A DNA stretch of 64,000 nucleotides from Desmodesmus armatus (lineage: Eukaryota > Chlorophyta > Chlorophyceae > Sphaeropleales > Scenedesmaceae), in the NCBI GenBank assembly GCA_007449985.2, contig VIIQ02000033.1, positions 434,001 through 498,000 on the forward strand. The letters run 5' to 3'. Position 1 is the first letter of the stretch; the number at the start of each line of letters is the position of its first letter. The notes below the pieces were generated by a model. It made no database searches and had not been told where the DNA came from. It saw only the letters and a program-made list of their open reading frames with translations. A program made the translations under genes and the position numbers. Positions 48,501 to 59,515 of the stretch are shown here, one piece after another.

Positions 48501-51500
48501 GGAGGTTTACTGCAGCAGCACCCCGCTGCTGTCAAGGCATGGTGCTGAACCTCGGATGTTGGGTTTACCAAGGTGTGCTGAGCTTCCCGTCATGTGGTCT
48601 GTGTCCTGCAGAGGGTCCTGCAGCTGTGCAGGCCGCTGTGTCTATGCCAAGTCCCCTGTTATACTTTGAAGATCCATCTTACTTGTCTCTGGTACTGTAC
48701 TTGTATACATGACTGCAAGACTTTTCTGGTCCCCCAGGAGCCTCTGGCTTTCTCAATTTTGTGCTGAGCCAATCACTATAGCTGAAACTGCAAGACCTAC
48801 CATCCTCTCCGGCGGGGCCCCTGGGTCCTGCTGGTCCTGGCGCTCCTGTAGGTGGCCAAGCACAAAGCAGGGATGTAACAAATTCACGCGGGGTCAGGCT
48901 GTGTAGGAGGGGCTTTATACAGCTTGGGTGGTGCACCGTTGCGGTTCATCCAGTAAAGCAGAAACGACCAGCCTACACTGTGCTGTGGTGTGGTGTTGTA
49001 TGCGGCCACCGGTAAGGCGCGTGAGTGCGCAGCTGTTGGAAGTTGGCATAGGAGAGGCAATCAGTCAAGGTATTATATCAGAGGCTGAGGTTTTACCTGG
49101 GGGTCCCTGGGCTCCCTTGTCACCCTTGGGTCCAGCAGGTCCCATGGGTCCTGCAGCAGCAACAGCACAGGCAGTTGTCATTCAAACACTGTTACACCTG
49201 TAGCTGTGAAGCTTGACAGCTCATGCCAGCCATTCACTGATATCCAGCACAGACAACTGCATGAGCAGCACATACTGAGCCATTCCTACAGTCATCATCA
49301 AAGCGCTCATGCAATAAGCCGGTTCCCATGGCGCTGAAGAAGTGCTGCTGTCATGCTGCCTGGCAGCGAACACTTGCCTGGAGGGCCGGGCATGGCCTTG
49401 ACAGGGGCATATGCGTCATCCCCGCTGTCATCTGCATCGGTCTCGTCCTCATCCCCATTGTCCTCAGCGTCGTTCGAGCTGCTCGAGTCGCCGCCCTTGC
49501 CGTAGCTTGCGTCGGGCTTTGGTGCGGGTGCTGGTGCCTTGTAACCGTCAGCCGGCGTTGGTGCTTTGTAGGCGTCCTTCTTTGGCTCGTCATACATATA
49601 ATCGTCCTTCTTTGGCGCAGGTGAAGGCTTTCGCTTGGTCTTGGCGTAGTCCGAGGATGCGGAGTCTTCGGAGTCGGCGTCGGTGTCCTCGCTGTCATCA
49701 TCGGCGCTGCTGCTGTCGCTGCCCTTCTTCTTGTACTTTTTGGGCTTGTCCTCCTCCTTGTCAGTGCCGGTCTTTGAGTAATTCTCTGACTTGGGCTTGT
49801 CCTCCTGCACAAATAGGGTTTAGCGGCCAGCCCTCCATGTCATTATCAGCTGTACAGAAGGACAGCCGGCCAGTCCAACAGGCAGATTTCCCTGCGTGCT
49901 CAGTGCTTCCAGGTCGTTTTTGCTGCTGTACCCACAGCTGCTGTGCCTCATGTCAGTGCGTCACTCCCTGCTACCAGTCAGACAAACCCCCAGGCACCCA
50001 CCCGCAGCCCCGCACAAAAGCAGCCAAGCCACTGCACCACCCGACTCGGCTACTGCACCCAAAAATCAAAGTTCCACCTGTAGCTATGAAGCTCAACAGC
50101 TAATGCCAGCCATTCAATACTATCACGGAGACTCCAGCCCCACCAGAGACGCCCACCTTGTTACTGCTGTAGTCATCCTTATCATCCTTCTGCTTGTCAT
50201 CACCATAGCTGTCACTGTGCTTTGCCTTCTTTTTCTTGGGTGTTGGCTTGGGGCTGGGTGCGGCAGTGTCATCATCATCTGCGCTGTCATCTGAATTGTT
50301 GGGTGAGTCCCCAGAGCCCTTGCTGTAATCAGCAGAGTCCTTACTGCTGTAATCAGAAGAGCCCTTGGAAGGAGCGGGAGCAGGGGTGTAACTGTCCTTG
50401 CTGTCACTCTTGTACTGTGGACGTAAAAAAACACAGCATGCGGAGGGATGACGTTAGGCTTAGTACATATTCTGGGCCCAGACTCCTCTCAACCCCAGTG
50501 CGGTCAAAGTGTACAGGGCACTCTATGTGCTGTTTACCGTATGACAGCCCTTGTTTGTGATTGACCACCACTCAGCAGCAGCGCCAGTTTCTCAGAATAC
50601 CAAACCCTAAGCACACACCACACCAGGGTGACTGAATTGGGGTGACTGTGCTGGCAGTCGCTGAAACACACCGAGGAGGTTTGTGGGTTCAGCTCCCATG
50701 CTTTGGTCCGAACGCTGGGCAAGTCTTGAGCTCAGGGTGTTAGGCGTATCCCATTGGTGAGGCTTTGCCTTAGGCCCCTGTCAAGCGGGTTTGCCTGATT
50801 GCGCTGTGTGTGGCCAGCAGGTGGGAGTCCGCCCCCTTCTTAAAGCCCACATAAATCAGTGGTCACTGAACCCTACTGCTGCTGGCCTACCTGGTCCTTC
50901 TTAGGGGTCTCCTTGTAGTCGCCAGTGGTGTCATCTGGCTTGGGTTCTGTGACCTTCTTCTTTAGGACCTGCAGGCACCATTACACACGCAACGCAGCGA
51001 CACACCAGTGCAGCGACTGCTGAGGAAATGCTGTTGCAACCTGTCGCTGTGATAGACTTCTGGCGCCTTGTAAACTGCTTTGAAACTGCCTTGAGAACTT
51101 GGGCTGATAACGTCCTTATGCAACATGTAATGTGACATAAGTGATATTGCTGATGACTCAGAGGCAGAGCAGTTGAGAGATTGTGTCCTACCTTCCTCCG
51201 CTTCTTGATGATCTTTTTCACAGCAGGGGCCTTGGGCTTTGCTGTTGAGTCATCATCACTCTTCTTCTCGTAACTGTCACCAGATGAGTCATCATCATCA
51301 CTCTTCTTCTTGTGTGAGGAGTCCTCCTTCTTGTAAGAGGATGAGTCATCGCTGTCGTCATCACTCTTGTCATCCTTTTTGGAGTAGTACTGCTCAGAGT
51401 CTGTGTCAGACTCGGGTGCTGGAGTGTCATACGGACTTTGGGCAGGGGCTGGGGCAGGGCTGCTGTGCACCAAGTGCATATGCTGCTGCTTCTTTTTGTG

Positions 51501-52283
51501 GAGGTGCCCGTGCTTTGCGACGGATGTCTCACTGGTGATGTGCGCGTCTACTGCATCCTGAGCCACAGCGCTGCTGGTGAAAGTTGGTGCCGCTGCTGCT
51601 GCTGCGGCTGCTGCCGTGTTTGTGACTGCATTGGCTGCTGGCTTCACTGCCTGGGTTGATGCAGGCCCAAGAGATGATGCTACAGATGCTGGCTTCACCC
51701 CTGCAGCTGCAGTGGTGGCTCCAGTAGCTGCGTTTGTAGCAGCTGGGTTGTTTGCTGCTGCGGCTGCCTGGACTGCTGCTGCTGTGGTGGCTGCTGCTGC
51801 TGTGTTGGTGGATCCTGCTGAGTTGCTGTCAAGCAGGCGTCTGCTGCCTCCAGTGCTGCTGTTGCTCTCTGCTGCACATCCTGTAGGGCAGCAAAAAGTG
51901 ACACAGACAATGCTGCTGTGTTAGGCAGCTGTTGGGGTGACATGCACATGCAACATCAGCTGTGACTGTTGAGGGTGATAAATGGGAGGCGTCTTGGCTC
52001 CTGAGCCGTGTGTCCTGCAGGCAGGGAGGCAATCAAGCCTCATCAGGGTGACAGCAGCAGTACATTATGGCTGCAGTATCGAGTGTTCTGGTCATGCTGG
52101 CAATGGAACGCATACGATTTGTGTAGAAAGAAGTGAATGCGATGCTACTGATGCTGCCTCGCGCCTCGCTGCGTCAATGTAGTGGCTGTAGGGGCAATAG
52201 GCCTACGTTCACCACAGCTGCAACGCACCCACTGCAATGACTCCTAGTAACAGGAAAAACTGTATGCGCCGTGGTAGAATCAT
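42503..52283 (-). CDS. Secreted collagen-like protein (20 exons, complete)
   Basis: Exons in order: 52229-52283, 51192-51880, 50891-50968, 50157-50414, 49378-49804, 49097-49150, 48801-48845, 48344-48424, 47871-47942, 47433-47468, 46935-47033, 46458-46493, 46031-46120, 45303-45428, 44909-44926, 44529-44582, 44107-44295, 43743-43769, 43129-43499, 42503-42904. All phases agree; 1068 residues. Domains in order: a signal peptide ([19 protein letters not shown]); an Ala/Thr/Asn-rich stretch; a charged Lys/Asp/Ser region of about 350 residues; about 106 uninterrupted Gly-X-Y triplets (for example [20 protein letters not shown]); a compact domain with 10 Cys ([20 protein letters not shown]); and an acidic/Ala-rich tail with four AEKPA-like repeats. 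The composition and signal peptide imply a triple-helical extracellular matrix or cell-wall protein, likely hydroxylated on proline. The exon 49378-49804 donor is GC. The Cys-rich domain is not recognised. Confidence 0.87.
44308..47990 (-). repeat. Pentanucleotide runs upstream of collagen-exon acceptors
   Basis: On the minus strand, short (GTGCT)n or (CTGTA)n-type runs sit just before the acceptors of several collagen exons: 44308-44338 before exon 44295, 45435-45458 before 45428, 46124-46158 before 46120, 47036-47080 before 47033 and 47956-47990 before 47942. A further run at 47800-47818 follows exon 47871-47942. They occupy the place of the usual polypyrimidine tract. Confidence 0.85.
45800..48036. 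repeat. Dispersed copies of an approximately 48-bp intron element
   Basis: A unit reading CCCAACCTCGGC-CTAGCCAGCGAGCCAAG on the plus strand occurs at about 45803-45852, 47818-47868 and 47990-48036. Two copies abut the 3' side of collagen exon 47871-47942 or its truncated copy, so at least those two arose with the exon duplication. Confidence 0.85.
48036..48075 (-). pseudogene. Truncated copy of collagen exon 47871-47942
   Basis: The acceptor and first 12 codons ([12 protein letters not shown]) duplicate the neighbouring exon [12 protein letters not shown] with its flanking intron. The middle of the exon is deleted and the copy runs into the downstream intron sequence without a usable donor. 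It is treated as a decayed exon and left out of the gene model. Confidence 0.8.
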
Positions 52284-55200
52284 CTCAGCCCCAGGCCCGG
52301 CCGAGAAGGGGCAGGTTTGATGCAGGCACTGCACAGCGCGCCTGCTTGCAAAAGAAATTGATGAAAAGTGAAGATAAAAGCTTCAGACTCCCTGCGTACA
52401 CCGACGGCCAACGGACATACCAATGCTTCCGTCCGACTGTTTGTTTCCGTGACTCTGCAGAGTCAACGTGTTATGGGAAGTACAGGCCTGCTTCACCGTG
52501 CTGTCAAGCTCCCCCGTCAATCAAATGAAACATATATATGTTATTGGCTCTTAAAGAGTCCCCAGCCATCCTGCCCAACACACAGACACCGCCTCAATCT
52601 GTAGTGTTGTTGTAACATTATGTCCACGATTCAGAGGCCCCAAATGCAGCATCACTCTCAGATTACATCCAATAGATAAAATCCGGAATACCTCAAAGTC
52701 TACAGATGTAGGCTGCAGCACGCTGCATGGCCTATAAGGCTTGGAACGGGCACTGGAGCACTATGTGTCAGTAGTCTGCAGAAGCTGTTGCTGGGCTTCA
52801 ATGACACATCTTGTGACTGACCATGCACCACTCCAACCAACACTGGGTGTAGGCCATGCGACTGATGGATGGCTGCGAATCGACTGCGGAGTCGCTGGCT
52901 TTGGCCCACACACCCCCTTAGACGGGAGCAAGCAGCTCTAGATCGTCCAAAACACACAGTAGTGTCAGTCCCTTACATACAAAACCATCTGGCGCATGCT
53001 TCCCAATACATCACTGCAAAGCTTTTGGCTCCATAGATCGTACAAACAGTGCTTTTCAAGCAGTACACAAAGTTGAATTTGGAACACCCTAAAAGTGGCG
53101 GCACAGTGACAAGGTGCAGCTGGCTCATGGACAGTGTCCCTTGTGCCCACCACTCACTCTGCTTGAGTGGGGTCCTGATACACAAAGTGCTGGCCTCTTA
53201 GCTGGTGGAGTCAAGTCCCGACCACACAACTGCACCACAACAGACGGCACCACAAGATGTCAGGAACCAAGAACAGGCACGGACCCATTCACAACATGAC
53301 CGTCCCACCCCCTGATGATGTCACAGTGGGTCAACCTCCAGTCACACAAGTCTCCCAATAGTATGAAGCAGCAACTGAGCTGCACCCTCAACATGGTTGC
53401 AGGCATGTCGACCCCGTTCAGCAGCCTGCACTCACAGCTGCATGCTGCTGCTGTTGCAGGGGAGTGCTACGACTGCAGCTGATCTTGCCAGTGCTGTCGC
53501 CGCATTGCTTGCATCCATGTGCCCCGACAGCCGCTTCACAATGACAATGCTGTACTGCCCATCAAAATACCCCTGCGATGATCCTCAAAAAGCCTGACCG
53601 AAGTCCTGCTCTTGCATGTGCAAACCCAGCACACCCAGACTGCACGCGGCACCACCTACCCCCGCCGCAACCAAGGCTCGTGAGGGCAGGATCAGCAACA
53701 TCGCATCCCAGTCCATCGTGACAGGACGCGAAAAGAACACTGGGCTAGCTCATACACTCTGCCCGTAAACCCTTCAGCAGACGTTGGGGCACGGCCGCAA
53801 CACGAGTGCACACCAAGCCAGGGCAAGGGGTCTGGGTGGACAGAAACGCCCCGCCCTAACTATCCGCACCTGCTGCCCGCAAACTGCTGACAGAGCAATG
53901 GTAGAATGATGTGCTTGCAGCTTTGGTCAGTGGCAAGAGGACCACCCAATGGCACAACTGCCAAAGCATAGGTGGGTGGCAGCTGCAGCATGGGACAGGG
54001 CACAAAGACCAGACCAAAGGCAGGGCGTCACGCAAGCAAAACTGAGGCGCCGCGCAAGGAACCGTCACTGTACATTTGGCCGCGCGTGCAGAATACTGCA
54101 CGAAAACCGGACCGCCTATCAAGCATCTATGAAGCGCCGAAAGCCCTTATCAACAGACACTTGCGAAGCTGTGGGGATTGTACTTGCAGCCACATCTCCC
54201 TTGTGCCATGCGCACCAGCAGCAAGTTTGGACCATGTCAGCACACACAGCCCATCCCCATACGATGTATAGCTCTCACTCACAAAACAGCCCAATCTTGC
54301 CCATGGCAACAACAACTATCCAACCCTGCGTATTATCCGTATTACAAGCGGACATTGCTCGGTGCATATCCATGCGGACTCCTGCATTGAGCACCAGCAT
54401 GTGCTGCATGTAGTCAGCACGATGTGCTGGCGGCGTACAATATCAGAGACTGCAGTGATGCGATGCTTCAGGGTTGCGCAGGGGACTGCCAGAGCGCTGT
54501 ACAGAACGAGACAGTAGCTCCGACACAGGAGGACACAGCCCCAGTACAGCATGACACGGAGCAGCGAGCAGCACATACTAAACCATTCCATGGCAGCATA
54601 TTTGGTTTAGTACCGTGCTTGCCGACAGTCGTTTGGCAAAAGCACACCGCATAGGTGGCTCCACATGCCGTGTGATCAGACACACAAAAACACACTCAGG
54701 TCATGCCCGCACAACTGCAAACATGCACATTTGGCATGAATGTTCCTGTAACACTGATGGCAGCGTCCAGGCAAGCATGCACGTCCTGCAACTCCAGAGG
54801 TATGCGCGCCCTGCAATCCGAGAATATGCGCGCCCTGCAATCCCAGAATATGCGCGCCCTGCATGTGTCCACCCTGAAAAACAAGCGGGAAAGCACCCAC
54901 GGCCTGCAACCACAGCCCTGCATGTAAGACTGCACAGCCTGACCTTCAACAAGGGCATGACAATGCATGCCCCAAAAGCTGGAAAGCATTGTCTACAGAG
55001 GGGCCACAGAAGGGAAAAAGCGGGAAAGGGACAACCGGAAAAGTGACACAGCAGTGGCAGGCATGCCGCTTTGGTGTAGGCGGAGAGCGTGTCAAGACTG
55101 GGTGATGTGCACACAGCTACCCCTGGCTGCAGCCCAGACCTGTGCCCATGCACAGGCTACCTCCGTACGTCTCTTCGCACCCAGTAGCAAATACAACTGC

Positions 55201-55536
55201 AGATCATCACTCTGCTCTGTACACAAACGGCAACCCAACCCTGCCCAATGAAAAAAACAACACGTCCACCTAGGGGTAGTGGAAACAACTCAACCTGCCA
55301 ATGCGGCCTCACAGCAGAATACCAGATGCACACAACACCAGGGCAGATGCCCTTTCTGTGCGCTGTGTCTCAGTCATGGCTGTGTCAAGCACGTACAAAG
55401 GCGTTACGCTCGAATGCGACGCAGGAAAGAACCATGCATGGCCACTGCAAATGCTGCACCAGCCCAGCTAGTTAGTGCAGTGCACCACTTCTCTGGTGCC
55501 TCAGCCGCTCCGACAGGACGAGCAACTGAATGAACA
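52284..55536. other. Intergenic region, no confident gene
   Basis: This 3.2 kb lies between the collagen-like gene start and the PPR-like gene end (both minus strand). A plus-strand stretch at about 53461-53597, after a CTGCTGTTGCAG acceptor, encodes TTAADLASAVAALLASMCPD and a Cys-containing end. It could be the last exon of a secreted-protein gene, but no upstream exons were found. A 24-bp tandem repeat is at 54801-54870. Nothing else was recognised. Confidence 0.35.
54801..54870. repeat. 24-bp tandem repeat, three copies
   Basis: The unit TATGCGCGCCCTGCAATCC plus a variable AGAA spacer is repeated three times with one or two differences. It lies in the region between the collagen-like and PPR-like genes. 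Confidence 0.9.
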
Positions 55537-57101
55537 CTACGCAGCAGCATCAGGTGCGTTCACAGTGGTGGCGCTACTGCTGGCACCGCTGTTGCCACTG
55601 CTGCTGCTGGCCTGCTCCCTCTCGCGCCGCCACGTCTCCGACTGTGTGCTTGTGACTCCCGTGCTGGCCGCCCACACGTTGGTTTGCGCCGTCGAGAGCT
55701 TCACTCCAGCCCTGCTGACACCCAAGCTGCTCACGCTGCTGACACTCACACTGCTAGCACCGCCTGTTGTGCTGATGCTTGGGATGCTACTGGTGGGCGG
55801 GGCCTCCAGGATAGCTCCTGTCCTGACACCCCGTCCTGCAGGACTCCTGCTAGCGGCTTCATCCGTGCTGGACGCCGCATGCTGGGTTGTGCTGGGCCCC
55901 AGGCCGTCCTTTCCTGCAAAGCTTCCTTTTCCTGCACTGCTGGCGAAGGGCTTGGGGAAGTAGCTGTACACACTCTGCAGCCGGTCGAACGTTGTGTGGT
56001 CCAAGTGCATGCGCACCGCACACGCCATCTGGCAGAGCTGCACATGGCAAGAGGTAGAGCAGCAGACACAAGTGCACAGACAGCACCGTGAGGCGGCCAT
56101 GATGATGCTGTTGCGCCCCAGTGCTGCTGCTAATGTCTGTTGGTGCACGCTACCCTGACAAAGCCAACTTCAAGTCAGGCAATGAGAACTGTGAGCTGCC
56201 TGCAGCACAGTCATGAGGTGCACGCGGCTGCTCCACATGCGGTTTCTCATGTGGTTGTAAGCCACGTTATCAGTTCAATGCAGGCATGGTAGGCCCCATG
56301 ACTGCACCACACAGCTGTCCTTCAGACCAACAAGCCCTACCTTGTGGACCGAGGCAAGGTCAGAGTGCATCTCACAGATGCGCAGCAGCTCGTTATATGT
56401 ATCAAGAGGTGGGGCAGCCTGGGCCTGCGGCAAGACAGCAGGACATACAATAGAGCTGGACTGTTGCGGGCACATGCATTGCTGTCTTGCGCACCGGGTG
56501 TCAACAGAAAGGCAAGCTGCCTGTGGGCCGGTCACACAGATGCGCTGGGAGGGGGAACTAAAGCTACAGGTGGCGCCAGAAGCAGGGTGATGGGTTCAAT
56601 CCTGTGGGGTTGTCCAGAAGTGTCCTTGGCTGCAGGCTACAGATTCATTCCTGCTGCTGCTGCTGCGGCGGCGGCTGTTGTGGTACCAACCTTGATGCAA
56701 TGGTTTGTCAGCGTGTTGACAATCTCATGGAGCTTCTCAGGATTTGACTTGGCCACTCGCAGCACCTGCGTGGCACAGCAGAAAGGTGTGAAGAGAGGAA
56801 ACAATGAGCTTGACATACCCGATGCTACCTGCAGACGCTACAAGTACTGGTGCAGACCGTTCTGTAGGCTGCTGGGTCCTGCATCAGCCAAAGCACCAAC
56901 ACAGCAGTACCCTTCTGCCGCAGCTTGGGGAAGCCTAGAATTAGCGCGCACCTCCTCCCAAGGGTTTGTCAGACGTCCTGCATGATGGATTTGCCGCTGC
57001 TGCTGACCAGATAAAGCTGCCAGAAGGGACCCAGAGACTGGCAAGTGTTGCTGCACCAGCAGTGGAAGTCTCAGGCTGGACACCAGGCCACGCATTGCCA
57101 T
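55537..57101 (-). CDS. Small mitochondrial PPR-like protein (4 exons)
   Basis: Exons in order: 56952-57101, 56691-56765, 56341-56424, 55537-56037, all joined in phase 0, giving 269 residues. The N-terminus (MAMRGLVSSLRLPLLVQQHL and on to RQIHHAGRL) lacks acidic residues and is amphipathic, as in mitochondrial presequences. The middle shows one pentatricopeptide-type unit, from TYNELLRICEMHSDLASVHK to TTFDRLQSVY. The TYN and TTF positions are 35 residues apart, the PPR period, with a preceding helical half-unit (NPEKLHEIVNTLTNHC). The C-terminal about 110 residues are Ser/Thr/Ala-rich and look disordered. PPR proteins bind organelle RNA; with so few repeats, an RNA-binding or ribosome-associated role here is only inferred. 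It is divergent from the TTM gene, 427 bp apart. Confidence 0.65.
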
Positions 57102-57528
57102 ATTTGAAAGAAAGAACTTTGTAAAGCCACCGTATTGGTCTTGACGTATGCAGCAATGTCGGATGGGAGCGACACAGAGGAGGAGTCCGAGAGATGGACG
57201 GGTGGGGGGAAGACCTGTGCACGTTTCGAGGGCCTATCAGTCTCAGGCACCCGACAGGAAGAACCAGAGACAAAAGAGAACTCTCACGCAGTCCTTTGTG
57301 GGGGAAGAGGGTGCAACGAAGGCAAAACCCGCTCCCTTTGGGCCTCAGACGCCCAAACAACGTACTTTGAAGTTGATGTTGTTTATCAGCTGTAAGGTAC
57401 CTTTCTGCAGCTCATCATCACTGCAACAGCAGGACACAAAACACCAGCACCATCATCACCCCCCACACCAGCATGAACTGAGGCTGGCTTAGCTAGGGGT
57501 CGTGGTCAGCTTGTGTACAGGACCTAGG
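57102..57528. promoter_or_regulatory. Short divergent promoter region
   Basis: 427 bp separate the starts of the PPR-like gene (57101, minus) and the TTM gene (57529, plus), so both promoters must share this interval or overlap. No recognised core motif is visible; the call rests on arrangement. Confidence 0.4.
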
Positions 57529-59460
57529 ATGAACATGGGTGGCATCAGTGGTGCCGACATGGCACCACAACGCTCCAAGGTAAGATCAAGTGCATTGTCC
57601 AGCCTTGTCCAGCAGCGCCCGTGCTGTCGCCCCTTGGAGGTTGTTGCACGGCACCCACCGCTGCTGATTAAGCCTGAAAATCTTTGGGGTACAGTTTGAG
57701 TCCTCAACAGCGATGCACGCATGCTGGTGCATATTGCTGCCTGGATGCGTCAGTAGGCGGCATTTTGGGGTGACATCCCATGACACACCCCGCCATAGCA
57801 TGCTTAGATCAGGTCCATGCATGTATTCAGCAGTCCTTCCCGCTCCTGTGGTGCTTGTGGTGTCCGCACCACCTGCAGGGGCTGCTGAAGGAGAAGTTGG
57901 AACTGGAAAAAGTGAAGAAGAAGGATGGCCGGACACGCGTCACACTCAAGCCCATAGAGGACCAACTCACTTTCGATAAGGTGAGGTCATCACATCACTC
58001 TTGTGTCTTCCACATCAGGACCAGGAGTCTTTTGAACACACGTCACTGTGGAAGGGTTTGAACAAGCCCCGTTCATGCGCACAGCCTGGCTGGACCACAG
58101 GATGGGGTCGTACCAGCAGCCCGTTGTTGGTGGCTGCTGCATTGACTATCAGCAGCAGCATGTCTGGGCATGCTCTTTGGTGGCTGCCTCTGCCAGCAGT
58201 AGCGCTTCCCGCCCATTCCGCACCGCACAGCTTGCGTCCCCTTCCTGGTTGGACTGAGCTGCTGTGCTCCCTACTGGCTTCCTTGTTCCTGCTGTCAAAA
58301 CAGGGTCGATCGCGGTTGAACCATGCAGCAGATGCGTTGAACCAATACCCACCAATTCACTGCCGTTGTCTGCTCCCTCTGCTGTTGGCTGTAGGGCTTC
58401 TATGTGTTCATCCGTGCGCTGCAGCTGCTGCGCTCCAACAACCAGGGCGTCGTGCTGGTGGGACTGGGCGGCGCCAGCGGCAGCGGCAAGACGGCCTTCA
58501 GTGCCAAGGTACATATCTGCTGTGCGCACATGCAGCGGCAGCGGCTAGAAGCGTTGAGCGCCAAGTACATAACACTGCGATGTGCACATGTGCATTCTGG
58601 TGCATGCAGTCATGCAGCGGCAGCGGCAAGACGGCTTTCAGTGCGAGGGTACATATTGGCTGTACGTGTGCATCCTCCTGCAATACCATGCAATCACACA
58701 TGCAGCGGCAGCACGCTAGATAATCACAAGCGCGCCCAATCACATACACACTGTGACATGCACACGTGCATTTGACCTGGGCAGCATGCAGTCATATGCA
58801 GCAGCAGCAGAACGGGCGGTCTTGCAGGTCACCACCTCTTTGGTTGTCAACGCTTGCTCTTGTGGCTCGCTGCCCCGCTGTTGCCAAGGATCAGCCTGTC
58901 CCCCCTCCCCCCCCCCCCCCCACACACACACTGTACGCCTGTACATGTCCCCCTGCACCTGTACCTGGTGCTATGCTGTCACTGTGTAAGACACTAAGCT
59001 TGATGACAGCTGATACATTCCTCAAGCCATTCAGAAGAGTCAACCTCCAATCGCTGTGTGTTCAGGTGAAGGACTTCATGCCCAACATCACTGTGATCAG
59101 CATGGACAACTACAACGACAGCAGCAAGGTGGTGGACAGCAACTTTGACGGTGAGTAAGCACCAACGGTGAATGGGCAGGAACTGCCACGGTGACTGGGC
59201 AGGAACTTGATCGGGGAGTCAGCAGGGGGCCTGGCTTATGCAAGGAAGCAATCAGAAGGATGCAGGGCCATGGCCTGGCAGTGGTGCCCTATGGTTTGGC
59301 TGCTGTGGCATGCGCACGGGGCTGATGCTATGGTATGCGCATCCTACTCATGTTGTTGTGCTGGTGTGTCGCTGCTTCCATCGCAACTGATCGTCCAGGA
59401 ATTACCAAACCACCCCAGACATGCTCACACAGGCCGCAGGCCCTCTCACACGCCATGTTG

Positions 59461-59515
<55 letters not shown>

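Noticed and set aside
53461..53597. Last exon of a pherophorin-type protein
   Set aside because: Only one short frame with two Cys and no upstream exon; not enough to call.
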